14,644 bases of DNA from DATJQF01 sp035505995 (GCA_035505995.1 DATJQF010000037.1:1-14644); one strand, 5' to 3'. Positions 1-6,647 are shown, numbered from the stretch's first letter. Program-made: numbers and translations. Notes: a model not told the origin generated them from the letters alone.

Positions 1-1107
1 AACATCGATGTCTTCCTGAAGACGGAGATCAAAGAGGTATCGGGGTATATCGGCAATTTCAAATCGACGATCCGGCCGGAAGGCAAGGATCCGCAGGAGC
101 TTCATTTCGGGAACATCATCGCCGCCGTCGGGTTGAAGCCGTTCGATCCCACCCCGATCGCCGAATACGGCTACGGGAAATTCCCCGATGTGGTCACTTC
201 CATGGAATTCGAGGAAATGATGCGCTCGGGGAAGATCCAGACCAAATACGGGAAAGAGCCGAGGAATGTCGCCATCATCCACTGCGTGGGAAGCCGGAAC
301 AAGGAATACCACGAGTACTGCTCCCGCACCTGCTGCATGGTGGCACTTAAGTACGTGCACCAGATCCGCGCCGCCCTGCCGGATGCCAATATCTTCGAGG
401 TCTATGCCGATATGCGGGCCTATGGAAAAGGGCACGAGGAATTTTACGCCCTGACCACCCACAAGCAGATCATTTTCCTGATGTTCGACCAGCAGGAAGG
501 ATTGCCGGTGATCCATGAAGCCAGCCGTACCGACAACTGCAACATGATCATCGAGATGAATGAGAAGCTGTCCGGCGAATCGATCGAGGTGCCCGTGGAT
601 ATGGTGATCCTGATGGTGAACATGGAAGCTCACCAGGATGTGAAGGACGTGGTCCATGCCATCGGCGTGAGCCTTTGCGGGAACCAGTTCTTCATTGAAA
701 AGCATCCGAAGCTGGACCCCGTGGCCACGACGACCGGCGGGGTGTATATCGTGGGAACCTGCCAGGGGCCGAAAGACATCACGGATTCCGTGGCGCAGGC
801 CAAAGCGGCGGCCGCCCGGATCCTTGCCACCATCGCCCAGGGCTCGGTACCGGTGGAGGTGACGACCGCCATGGTCAATGAAAAGCTATGCTGCGGCTGC
901 CAGACCTGCATCAGCGTTTGTCCGTACACGGCCATCACCTTTGATGAGGCCAAGAAAGCTTCGGTGGTGAACGAAGTGCTCTGCAAAGGCTGCGGAACCT
1001 GCGGTTCGGCATGCCCGTCGGGAGCCATCACCAGCAAGCATTTCACCGACACCCAGATACTCTCCGAGATTGAAGGAATTATGTCCATGTCCTATAAAAC
1101 CGTCTGA
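1..1107 (+). CDS. hdrA: Heterodisulfide reductase subunit A-like iron-sulfur flavoprotein, C-terminal part (5' end outside window)
   Basis: The frame is open from the first base of the window, so only the last 368 codons are visible. A TTG at 133 is internal and not the real start. The visible part holds the HdrA-type cysteine region HCVGSRN...YCSRTCC (about 280-345). After it comes the stretch VYADMRAYGKGHEEFY, which is typical of HdrA. Two ferredoxin-type [4Fe-4S] motifs close the protein (about 889-1020): CCGCQTCISVCP and CKGCGTCGSACP. The N-terminal FAD-binding part lies upstream and is not seen. In the known Mvh-Hdr complex, HdrA carries the FAD where electrons from H2 are bifurcated between ferredoxin and a disulfide or other acceptor. 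mvhD begins 2 bases after the stop, which supports this role and a shared transcript. A QmoA-like role is possible, but the mvhDGA neighbours favour HdrA. Confidence 0.9.
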   Translation, partial: NIDVFLKTEIKEVSGYIGNFKSTIRPEGKDPQELHFGNIIAAVGLKPFDPTPIAEYGYGKFPDVVTSMEFEEMMRSGKIQTKYGKEPRNVAIIHCVGSRNKEYHEYCSRTCCMVALKYVHQIRAALPDANIFEVYADMRAYGKGHEEFYALTTHKQIIFLMFDQQEGLPVIHEASRTDNCNMIIEMNEKLSGESIEVPVDMVILMVNMEAHQDVKDVVHAIGVSLCGNQFFIEKHPKLDPVATTTGGVYIVGTCQGPKDITDSVAQAKAAAARILATIAQGSVPVEVTTAMVNEKLCCGCQTCISVCPYTAITFDEAKKASVVNEVLCKGCGTCGSACPSGAITSKHFTDTQILSEIEGIMSMSYKTV

Positions 1108-1109
1108 CT

Positions 1110-1544
1110 ATGAATTTCCGTCCAACCATCGTTGCCTTTCTCTGCAACTGGTGCGCCTATACCGGCGCCGATCTTGCCGGGACCTCTCGTCTCCGCTATG
1201 CCCCGAACATCCGGATCATCCGGATCATGTGCTCCGGAAGGATTGAGCCTACTTTCATCCTGAAGGCATTCCAGCAGGGTGCCGACGGGGTGCTGGTATG
1301 CGGATGCCATCCGGGCGACTGCCATTACCAGGAAGGGAACTACAAATGCCTGCGCCGGTTCAAGCTGCTCCAGAAATTCATCGATCAGATGGGGATTGAG
1401 CCGGAACGCCTGCAGCTGGAATGGATCAGCGCAAGCGAGGGGAAGCAGTTTGCGGAACTGGTCAACAATATGACCAAAACGCTGCTGACCCTTGGCCCGA
1501 GTAAAATAAAAAGCACATTGGAAGTTGAACCTATAAATCAATAG
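1110..1544 (+). CDS. mvhD: F420-non-reducing (methyl-viologen-reducing) hydrogenase delta subunit, MvhD family
   Basis: This is a 144-residue protein of normal family length. Its cysteines fit the MvhD iron-sulfur family: C12 and C15 in LCNWCAY, C41, then C64, C66 and C71 in VCGCHPGDC, and C80. MvhD carries a [2Fe-2S] cluster and passes electrons from the hydrogenase pair MvhA/MvhG to HdrA. It is cytoplasmic. The ATG lies 2 bases after the hdrA stop, and mvhG starts 2 bases after this stop, so the genes are tightly packed in one operon. No clear Shine-Dalgarno sequence is visible, so translation may be coupled to the gene upstream. Confidence in the family is high; the physiological acceptor of the complex is not shown by the sequence. 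Confidence 0.93.
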   Translation: MNFRPTIVAFLCNWCAYTGADLAGTSRLRYAPNIRIIRIMCSGRIEPTFILKAFQQGADGVLVCGCHPGDCHYQEGNYKCLRRFKLLQKFIDQMGIEPERLQLEWISASEGKQFAELVNNMTKTLLTLGPSKIKSTLEVEPINQ

Positions 1545-1546
1545 AG

Positions 1547-2527
1547 ATGCCGTCCGAACCAACCAAACCCAAGCTGAAACTTGCAGTCTACTGGGGAGCC
1601 GCCTGCGGGGGCTGCTGCGTATCGGTGCTCGATACCCATGAAAAGCTGCTGGATATTGTCGCCGCCGCCGATCCGGTCTTCTGGCCGATCGCCATGGACA
1701 TCAAATACAAGGACGTGGAAGCGATGCCGGATCAGTCGATCGACCTGACGCTGTTCAACGGCGCGGTCCGGAACAGCGAGAACCTGCACATGGCCCAGGT
1801 CCTGAGGAAAAAATCGAAGATCCTCGTGGCCTATGGCGCCTGTGCATACATGGGCGGGATCCCGGGCCTGGCGAATTTCTTCTCAAAGGACGAGATCTTT
1901 AACCGGGCTTACCTGGAGAGCGAATCGACGGCCAATCCGGAGAAAGTGGTGCCGGTCCCCAAATTTGAGATGCCGGAAGGCGAGCTGGAGATCCCGGAAA
2001 TGTTCAACGATGTGCATACGCTGAACCAGGTGGTGGACGTGGATTATTTCATCCCGGGTTGTCCGCCGCAGAGCGAGCGGTTGGTGGAGGTGTTCACGGC
2101 CATTGTCAGCGGAGCCCAGCTTCCCCCGAAGGGTTCGGTGGTAGGAGCCAACGAAAAGACCAACTGCGACGAATGCAAGCGGAAGAAGTCGGATAAAAAG
2201 GTGATCAAGCGGTTTTACCGTCCCTGGGAGATCCAGGATGACAAGGAAACCTGCTTCCTGGAACAGGGAGTGATCTGCATGGGACCGGCCACCCGGGGCG
2301 GGTGCGGGGTGCGCTGCGTCGAGGGGAATTCACCCTGCCGCGGATGCTACGGACCCCCGGCAGCCGCTACTGATCCCGGGGCCAAGATGATGTCGGCCAT
2401 CGGGACGATGATCGATGCCAATAAGCCGGAAGAAATAGATGCTATCATTGATACTATTGTGGATCCTGCCGGGCTCTTCTATCGGTTCAGCCTGCCCGGC
2501 TCAATCTTAGGGAGGAAAGTACTATGA
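1547..2527 (+). CDS. mvhG: [NiFe] hydrogenase small subunit, MvhG type (group 3c)
   Basis: This 326-residue protein is the electron-transferring small subunit. It starts without a twin-arginine signal, as expected for a cytoplasmic group 3 enzyme. The proximal cluster motif is in WGAACGGCC (about residues 17-25). Other cluster cysteines are in YGACAYMGG and in IPGCPPQSE. A cysteine-rich C-terminal part (about residues 205-275) has CDECK, CFLEQGVICMGP, GGCGVRC and CRGCYGP, matching the medial and distal cluster region of MvhG. The last four bases overlap the start of mvhA (ATGA), which implies translational coupling of the two subunits. The protein should sit between the active site in MvhA and the [2Fe-2S] protein MvhD. 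Confidence 0.92.
   Translation: MPSEPTKPKLKLAVYWGAACGGCCVSVLDTHEKLLDIVAAADPVFWPIAMDIKYKDVEAMPDQSIDLTLFNGAVRNSENLHMAQVLRKKSKILVAYGACAYMGGIPGLANFFSKDEIFNRAYLESESTANPEKVVPVPKFEMPEGELEIPEMFNDVHTLNQVVDVDYFIPGCPPQSERLVEVFTAIVSGAQLPPKGSVVGANEKTNCDECKRKKSDKKVIKRFYRPWEIQDDKETCFLEQGVICMGPATRGGCGVRCVEGNSPCRGCYGPPAAATDPGAKMMSAIGTMIDANKPEEIDAIIDTIVDPAGLFYRFSLPGSILGRKVL
2509..2516 (+). promoter_or_regulatory. Strong Shine-Dalgarno sequence before mvhA
   Basis: AGGGAGGA lies 7 bases before the mvhA ATG at 2524, inside the end of mvhG. It is the clearest ribosome-binding site in the window; most other genes have none. It fixes the mvhA start and, with the 4-base overlap, favours balanced synthesis of the two subunits. 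Confidence 0.7.
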
Positions 2528-3987
2528 GAACGATCACGATCGACCCGATCACGCGCCTGGAAGGGCATGGAAAAATCGACATCTTCCTGAACAACGACGG
2601 GGAGGTGGAAAACGCCTATTTCCAGGTACCGGAACTCCGGGGATTCGAGAAATTCTGCGAAGGCAGGCCGGTGGAAGAGCTTCCCATGATCGTCACCAAG
2701 ATCTGCGGAGTTTGCCCGGGATGTCATCACATGGCTTCCGGAAAAGCCGTGGATGCCGTATTCGGTCTTACCCCTCCTCCCACCGCGCGAAAGCTGCGGG
2801 AACTTTTCTACATGGCTCATTTCGTCCACAGTCATATCGCCCATTTCTATGCGCTGGCCGCTCCCGATTTTGTGGTGGGGCCGCAGGCGAACCCGGCCGA
2901 AAGGAATATCCTGGGAGTGATCGCCAAGGTCGGACTGGAGATCGGGTCCGAAGTGATCAAGCAACGCCGGATCGCCCAGGAGATACAGGCCTTGCTCGGC
3001 GGACACCAGACGCATGTCGTCATGAATATGCCCGGCGGTGTTAAGAAAGGCCTGACGGAAGAACAGCGTGACGATATCGTGAAAAAGTCGGAGGGCTTTG
3101 TCGAGTTCTCGAAGTTCTCCATCCAGCTCTTCAAAGATGTGGTCCTCGGTAACAAGGAATATGTCGATATCATCCTCAACGGGCCTTATTCCCTGATCCT
3201 GCACTCGATGGGACTCGTGGATGAGAACAACAAGGTCAACTTCTACGACGGGAAGGTCCGCGTGGTGGATACCAAAGGAAAAGAGCTCTACAAATATGCC
3301 CCTCCGCAATACACCGAGTTCGTGGAAGAGCGTGTGGAGCCCTGGTCCTACCTTAAGTTCCCGTATCTCAAGAAAATAGGCTGGCAGGGGTTTGTCGACG
3401 GACAGGAATCCTCGGTCTATCATGCCACTCCCCTGTCGAGGCTGAATGCGGCCGACGGGATGGCCACGCCGATCGCCCAAAAGGAATACGAGTTCATGTA
3501 CAAGACCCTGGGAGGGAAACCGGTGCACGCCACCCTGGCGATGCATTGGGCCCGGCTGATCGAGCTGATCTACTCCGCCGAGCATTGCCTCGAGCTGGCA
3601 AAAGATCCGGATATCACCGGCAAGGAACTGCGGGCTCCCATCGGTAAGATCGTCGGCGAAGGGGTCGGGATCGTGGAAGCCCAGCGCGGCACGCTGACCC
3701 ACCACTACTGGACCGATGACAAGGGCATGGTCCGCAAGGTGAACCTGATCGTCGGGACCACCAACAACCACGCAGCCATCTGCATGTCGATCAAAAAGGC
3801 GGCCCAGGGACTCATTAAAAAGGGAAAGGATGTTTCGGAGGGCACGCTGAACATGATCGAGATGGCCTTCCGGGCCTATGACCCCTGCTTCTCCTGCGCA
3901 ACCCATTCCCTGCCGGGGCAGATGAAAATGGTGCTGCAGGTTCACGACACAGACGGCACGGTCATCCAGTCGGTGAAAAGGGATTAG
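2524..3987 (+). CDS. mvhA: [NiFe] hydrogenase large (catalytic) subunit, MvhA type (group 3c)
   Basis: This 487-residue protein binds the NiFe active site and splits or forms H2 in the cytoplasm. The N-terminal ligand motif reads KICGVCPGCHHM, with C61 and C64 as ligands. The usual arginine of this motif is lysine here. The C-terminal ligand motif is DPCFSCATH, with C455 and C458. H461 is followed by 26 residues, so the protein appears to be made as a precursor whose tail is removed after H461 once nickel is inserted. The protease gene downstream (4069-4539) fits that step. The N-terminal sequence ITIDPITRLEGHGKI is the standard large-subunit opening. The ATG overlaps the mvhG stop by 4 bases and has a strong ribosome-binding site. 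Among the soluble group 3 families, the mvhDG and hdrA neighbours point to group 3c. Confidence 0.95.
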   Translation: MRTITIDPITRLEGHGKIDIFLNNDGEVENAYFQVPELRGFEKFCEGRPVEELPMIVTKICGVCPGCHHMASGKAVDAVFGLTPPPTARKLRELFYMAHFVHSHIAHFYALAAPDFVVGPQANPAERNILGVIAKVGLEIGSEVIKQRRIAQEIQALLGGHQTHVVMNMPGGVKKGLTEEQRDDIVKKSEGFVEFSKFSIQLFKDVVLGNKEYVDIILNGPYSLILHSMGLVDENNKVNFYDGKVRVVDTKGKELYKYAPPQYTEFVEERVEPWSYLKFPYLKKIGWQGFVDGQESSVYHATPLSRLNAADGMATPIAQKEYEFMYKTLGGKPVHATLAMHWARLIELIYSAEHCLELAKDPDITGKELRAPIGKIVGEGVGIVEAQRGTLTHHYWTDDKGMVRKVNLIVGTTNNHAAICMSIKKAAQGLIKKGKDVSEGTLNMIEMAFRAYDPCFSCATHSLPGQMKMVLQVHDTDGTVIQSVKRD

Positions 3988-4039
3988 CAGGCAGAGAGCG
4001 CTTTGCCTTATGGGATGTATTCGGCGATTCTGTCTTGGT

Positions 4040-4070
4040 ATTCGTAATTCGTAATCCGTAATTCGTAATT
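4040..4070 (+). repeat. Heptamer tandem repeat (ATTCGTA, about 4.4 copies) between mvhA and the protease gene
   Basis: Four 7-base units start at 4040, 4047, 4054 and 4061: ATTCGTA, ATTCGTA, ATCCGTA and ATTCGTA, followed by ATT. The third unit has one change. The array ends inside the start codon of the protease gene and supplies an in-frame TAA (4066-4068) immediately before it. Short heptamer arrays of this kind are scattered between genes in several bacterial groups. From memory, the reverse-strand reading NYELRITNYE is a common spurious peptide in annotations. Confidence 0.85.
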
Positions 4071-4539
4071 GAATCCTGTTCTTGTTTTAGGCATCGGGAA
4101 CGATATCCTGAAGGATGATGTGATCGGGATCAGGCTGGCCCGGGACCTGGAAGCGTCGGGAGAGTTCAGCGGGGTCCGGTTCGATACAACTTCCATGGGA
4201 GGGCTGGAGATCCTGGAGATGATCAGGGAGTATCACACGGTCATCATCCTCGATGCCATCAAGACCGCGGGGGGCGTTCCGGGAGAGGTTTATTATTATT
4301 CCCCGGACGATTTCCGGGAAACTCTCAACCTGGCCAATCTTCACGATATCAACTTTCTCACTTCCCTGGAGCTCGCCAGGCGTATCGGGATGAAAGTCCC
4401 GGAGACCGTTCATATACTCGCCGTCGAGATACTGGAGGATCTTGAATTCGGTTCCGAGATGACGCCTCCCCTGCAACAGCGCTATCCGCAGATCTTGCAG
4501 GAAATAAAATTCCGATTAAAGAATTTATTATCCCGTTAA
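4069..4539 (+). CDS. Hydrogenase maturation protease (HycI/HybD family, nickel-dependent endopeptidase)
   Basis: This 156-residue protein has the family opening VLVLGIGNDILKDDVIG. The three nickel-sensing residues known from HycI and HybD line up: D16, D62 (in IILDA) and H92 (in ANLHDINFL). The family cuts the C-terminal tail off the [NiFe] large subunit after nickel insertion, here presumably MvhA after H461. The only start compatible with the conserved N-terminus is the TTG at 4069. An in-frame TAA made by a heptamer repeat sits directly before it, and no ribosome-binding site is visible. The gene lies 81 bases after mvhA on the same strand, probably in the same transcript. A class I palindrome begins 4 bases after its stop. 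Function is confident; the exact start is less so. Confidence 0.9.
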   Translation: MNPVLVLGIGNDILKDDVIGIRLARDLEASGEFSGVRFDTTSMGGLEILEMIREYHTVIILDAIKTAGGVPGEVYYYSPDDFRETLNLANLHDINFLTSLELARRIGMKVPETVHILAVEILEDLEFGSEMTPPLQQRYPQILQEIKFRLKNLLSR

Positions 4540-4543
4540 ATTA

Positions 4544-4619
4544 TTTTGTCCCTGACGGGACAAAAGAAATTTTACATATCCCTGAGATGCCACCGGGATA
4601 TTGTCCCTATCGGGACAAT
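4544..4619. repeat. Class I palindromic repeats, left block (2 palindromes, 55 bp apart)
   Basis: The palindrome core GTCCC-NNNN-GGGAC occurs with its first G at 4548 (loop TGAC) and 4603 (loop TATC), exactly 55 bases apart. Stems reach 8-9 bp through flanking TTTT/AAAA or ATT/AAT. Between them is a looser stem, TATCCC...GGGATA, with a 12-base loop. The same 55-base unit forms the right block at 5834-6074. It begins 4 bases after the protease stop. Confidence 0.85.
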
Positions 4620-4630
4620 TCTTTTTTTTT
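4600..4630 (+). terminator. Hairpin plus T9 tract, likely intrinsic terminator at the end of the left class I block
   Basis: The stem ATTGTCCC/GGGACAAT (8 bp, loop TATC) is followed by TC and nine T (4622-4630). This has the form of a rho-independent terminator for the hdrA-mvh-protease transcript. It is built from the last class I palindrome, and a matching copy sits at 6055-6084. Confidence 0.55.
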
Positions 4631-5312
4631 GCCTTATCGCACAAGTTACTTGTGCAAACAAAACTGCCGGATCCATGCTGTGCCGTCAGGTACAGCATCC
4701 CGGTACCCCGAAGACCACCAACTCCCATCTTGTGCCGTCTGGCACAAAATACCTGTGCAGACAAAACTGCCGGATCCATGCTGTGCCGTCAGGCACAAAA
4801 TACCTGTGCAGACAAAACCGTCGGATCCATGCTGTGCCGTCAGGCACAAAATACCTGTGCAAACAAAACCGCCGGATCCAAGCTGTGCCGTCAGGCACAG
4901 CATCCTGGTCCCCTGAAGACCGCCAACTCCAATCTTGTGCCGTCTGGCACAAAATACCTGTGCAAGCATAACTGCAGGATCCATGCTGTGCCGTCAGGCA
5001 CAGCATCCTGGTCCCCTGAAGACCGCCAACTCCAATCTTGTGCCGTCAGGCACAAAATACCTGTGCAATCAAAACCGCCGGATCCAAGCTGTGCCGTCAG
5101 GCACAGCATCCTGGTCCCCTGAAGACCGCCAACTCCAATCTTGTGCCGTCTGGCACAAAATACCTGTGCAAACAAAACCGCCGGATCCAAGCTGTGCCGT
5201 CAGGTACAGCATCCCTGTACCCCGAAGACCACCAACTCCCATCTTGTGCCGTCAGGCACTAAATACCTGTGCAGACAAAACTCCCGGATCGAGGCCGTGC
5301 CGTCAGGCACAA
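4631..5312. repeat. Class II palindromic repeat array, left block (13 palindromes plus one degenerate, 51-52 bp period)
   Basis: The core TGTGCC-GTCA-GGCACA (loop GTCA or GTCT) recurs. The G of GTGCC is at 4680, 4732, 4783, 4834, 4885, 4937, 4988, 5040, 5091, 5143, 5194, 5246 and 5297, so every step is 51 or 52 bases. A degenerate first copy starts at about 4631. The intervals are of two kinds: A (starts AAAATACCTGTGCA, ends GGATCCATGC) and B (starts GCATCC, holds GAAGACC, ends CAACTCCCATC). They mostly alternate, but three A intervals follow each other from 4732. All cores have the same orientation. Long open frames run through the array in several frames but are by-products of the repeat. 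Confidence 0.9.
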
Positions 5313-5319
5313 AATAATA

Positions 5320-5346
5320 ATTGAAAAAATCTTTCACCTTTTCAAT
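5320..5346. promoter_or_regulatory. Inverted repeat ATTGAAAA / TTTTCAAT just upstream of the RAYT gene
   Basis: A perfect 8-base inverted repeat lies at 5320-5327 and 5339-5346 with an 11-base spacer. It sits 25 bases before the transposase ATG and just after the last class II palindrome. It differs from both REP classes. It could be an operator, an mRNA hairpin over the leader, or an end recognised by the transposase. The sequence does not decide between these. Confidence 0.4.
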
Positions 5347-5371
5347 CCTGGCCGATTAATATCAAAAAAAA

Positions 5372-5833
5372 ATGGTCAACACTTACACCCAAATCCACAT
5401 CCACCTCATATTCGTGGTAAAATACCGCCAGTCGCTTATCGCCGATTCCTGGAAAAATGAATTGTATGATTACATCAGCGGAATAATTGGGAACCAGGGT
5501 CATAAACTTCTTGCTATTAACGGCATTGAAGACCATGTTCACATCCTGATCGGGATGAGGCCAGTCCAAAGCCTTTCCGATCTGACCCAGGATATCAAAG
5601 GGGATTCATCAAAATGGATCAACAAAAAAAAGTTTCTCCCCACCCGGTTCGCCTGGCAGGAATCATACGGGGCATTCTCATATTCAAAAAGCCATGTTCA
5701 TCGCGTCATTACATATATCCAGAACCAGGAGAAACATCACAGAAAAAAGGATTTCATTACAGAATATAAAGAGTGCCTTCAGAAATTTGAAGTGGAATAT
5801 AACGAACGATTCATTTTTAAACCTCTAATATAA
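5372..5833 (+). CDS. REP-associated tyrosine transposase (IS200-like Y1/HUH transposase)
   Basis: This 153-residue protein is the normal size for the IS200/TnpA superfamily and looks intact. The HUH motif is H55-V-H57 in EDHVHILIG. The catalytic tyrosine is most likely Y115 in VITYIQNQEKHHRK. The stretch FAWQESYGAFSYSKS (about residues 93-107) is characteristic of the family. These enzymes cut and join single-stranded DNA at hairpins through a phosphotyrosine intermediate. Dense arrays of palindromes on both sides make the REP-associated (RAYT) type the best call, with these palindromes as likely substrates. The gene looks more AT-rich than the hydrogenase genes, as expected for a gene of separate history. 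No TnpB-like gene accompanies it. The ATG follows a run of nine A and lacks a Shine-Dalgarno sequence. Confidence 0.9.
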   Translation: MVNTYTQIHIHLIFVVKYRQSLIADSWKNELYDYISGIIGNQGHKLLAINGIEDHVHILIGMRPVQSLSDLTQDIKGDSSKWINKKKFLPTRFAWQESYGAFSYSKSHVHRVITYIQNQEKHHRKKDFITEYKECLQKFEVEYNERFIFKPLI

Positions 5834-6074
5834 TTTTGTCCCTGACGGGACAAAAGAAATCTTGCTTATCCCTGAAATGCCACCGGGATATTGTCCCTAT
5901 CGGGACAAAAGAAATCTTGCATATCCCTGAACTGCCACCGGGATATTGTCCCTATCGGGACAAAAGAAATCTTGCTTATCCCTGAACTGCCACCGGGATA
6001 TTGTCCCTGACGGGACAAAAGAAATCTTGCATATCCCTGAACTGCCACCGGGATATTGTCCCTATCGGGACAAT
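5834..6074. repeat. Class I palindromic repeats, right block (5 palindromes, exact 55 bp period)
   Basis: The core GTCCC-NNNN-GGGAC has its first G at 5838, 5893, 5948, 6003 and 6058, every step exactly 55 bases. The loops read TGAC, TATC, TATC, TGAC and TATC. Each interval carries AAAAGAAATCTTGC and then a weaker stem ATCCC...GGGAT around CTGAACTGCCACC. Units are nearly identical, which suggests recent tandem amplification. The first palindrome begins at the base after the transposase stop codon. Confidence 0.92.
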
Positions 6075-6084
6075 TCTTTTTTTT
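6055..6084 (+). terminator. Hairpin plus T8 tract, second copy, at the end of the right class I block
   Basis: The stem ATTGTCCC/GGGACAAT with loop TATC is followed by TC and eight T (6077-6084). It matches the element at 4600-4630, apart from T-run length. It could end transcripts leaving the RAYT gene. Confidence 0.5.
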
Positions 6085-6613
6085 GCCGTCAGGCACAAAA
6101 TACCTGTGCATACAAAACTGCCGGATCCATGCTGTGCCTCAGGTACAGCATCCCGGTACCCGAAGACCACCAACTCCCATCTTGTGCCGTCTGGCACAAA
6201 ATACCTGTGCAAGCATAACTGCAGGATCCATGCTGTGCCGTCAGGTACAGCATCCTGGTCCCCTGAAGACCGCCAACTCCAATCTTGTGCCGTCAGGCAC
6301 AAAATACCTGTGCAAGCATAACTGCAGGATCCTTGCTGTGCCGTCTGGCACAGCATCCCGGTACCCCGAAGACCACCAACTCCCATCTTGTGCCGTCAGG
6401 CATAAAATACCTGTGCAGACAAAACCGCCGGATCCATGCTGTGCCGTCAGGTACAGCATCCCGGTACCTGAAGACCGCCAACTCCTATCTTGTGCCGTCA
6501 GGCACAAAATACCTGTGCAGGCAAAACTGCCGGATCCATGCTGTGCCGTCAGGCATAGCATCCCGGTACCCCGAAGACCGCTAACTCCCATCTTGTGCCG
6601 TCTGGCACAAAAT
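6083..6613. repeat. Class II palindromic repeat array, right block (10 palindromes plus one truncated, 51-52 bp period)
   Basis: GTGCC of the class II core starts at 6134, 6184, 6235, 6287, 6338, 6390, 6441, 6492, 6543 and 6595, with a truncated first copy at about 6083. The steps are 51 or 52 bases, except 50 after 6134, where one loop base is missing. Here the A and B intervals alternate strictly, giving a 103-base higher-order unit. Palindromes after a B interval have TT/AA flanks (7-bp stem); those after an A interval have GC/GC flanks (8-bp stem). The array ends in GGCACAAAATTTTTGAG before the cupin gene. Confidence 0.9.
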
Positions 6614-6647
6614 TTTTGAGTTTTCAGCCGAAAGCTTTTTTGTGTAT

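Larger units (their letters stand above)
4544..6613. mobile_element. RAYT/REP locus: one HUH transposase gene flanked on both sides by two-class palindrome arrays
   Basis: The order is class I palindromes (4544-4619), T-run, class II array (4631-5312), RAYT gene (5372-5833), class I palindromes (5834-6074), T-run, class II array (6083-6613). The class I / T-run / class II composite is therefore present twice in the same orientation, with the transposase after the first copy. The class I array restarts directly after the transposase stop. REP-associated tyrosine transposases are known to sit among palindromic repeats of their own family. No tnpB-like partner and no long terminal inverted repeats of a classical insertion sequence are seen. 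The outer boundaries are set by where the repeats stop, not by a target duplication. Confidence 0.65.

Noticed and set aside
2479..3945. A 488-codon open frame antisense to mvhA.
   Set aside because: Shadow of a GC-rich gene's codon pattern. It shows no recognisable domain, while mvhA on the other strand has all hydrogenase motifs.
4008..4196. A 62-codon minus-strand frame reading NYELRITNYEYQ.
   Set aside because: This peptide is the reverse translation of the heptamer repeat and overlaps the protease gene; it is a familiar annotation artefact.
4546..5324. Long open frames on both strands across the left array (for example 173 codons at 4601-5122).
   Set aside because: They are overlapping translations of the same repeats in several frames, with no start signals. 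The repeat period is not a multiple of three, so no single protein repeat is kept.
5372..5833. A classical IS200/IS605 insertion sequence with defined ends and a TnpB partner.
   Set aside because: No TnpB-like frame and no distinct left and right end hairpins are seen; the surroundings are REP arrays, so a RAYT locus is the better description.
4631..6613. A CRISPR array, because short palindromic units recur at a very regular 51-52 or 55 bp period.
   Set aside because: The intervals are not unique: they are two repeated sequences (A and B) or one near-identical unit. Cores are only about 16 bases, no cas genes are near, and a RAYT gene sits inside the locus. This fits REP arrays.
4680..6613. 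Class II palindromes as Rex or CRP sites, since TTGTG...CACAA resembles both.
   Set aside because: The inner bases are CC/GG instead of the A and T these regulators need, and about 24 copies inside arrays fit a REP element far better than operators.
5866..6619. Open frames across the right array, up to 187 codons (6056-6619).
   Set aside because: Same reason: low-complexity readings of palindromes in all frames, cutting across the hairpin terminator.
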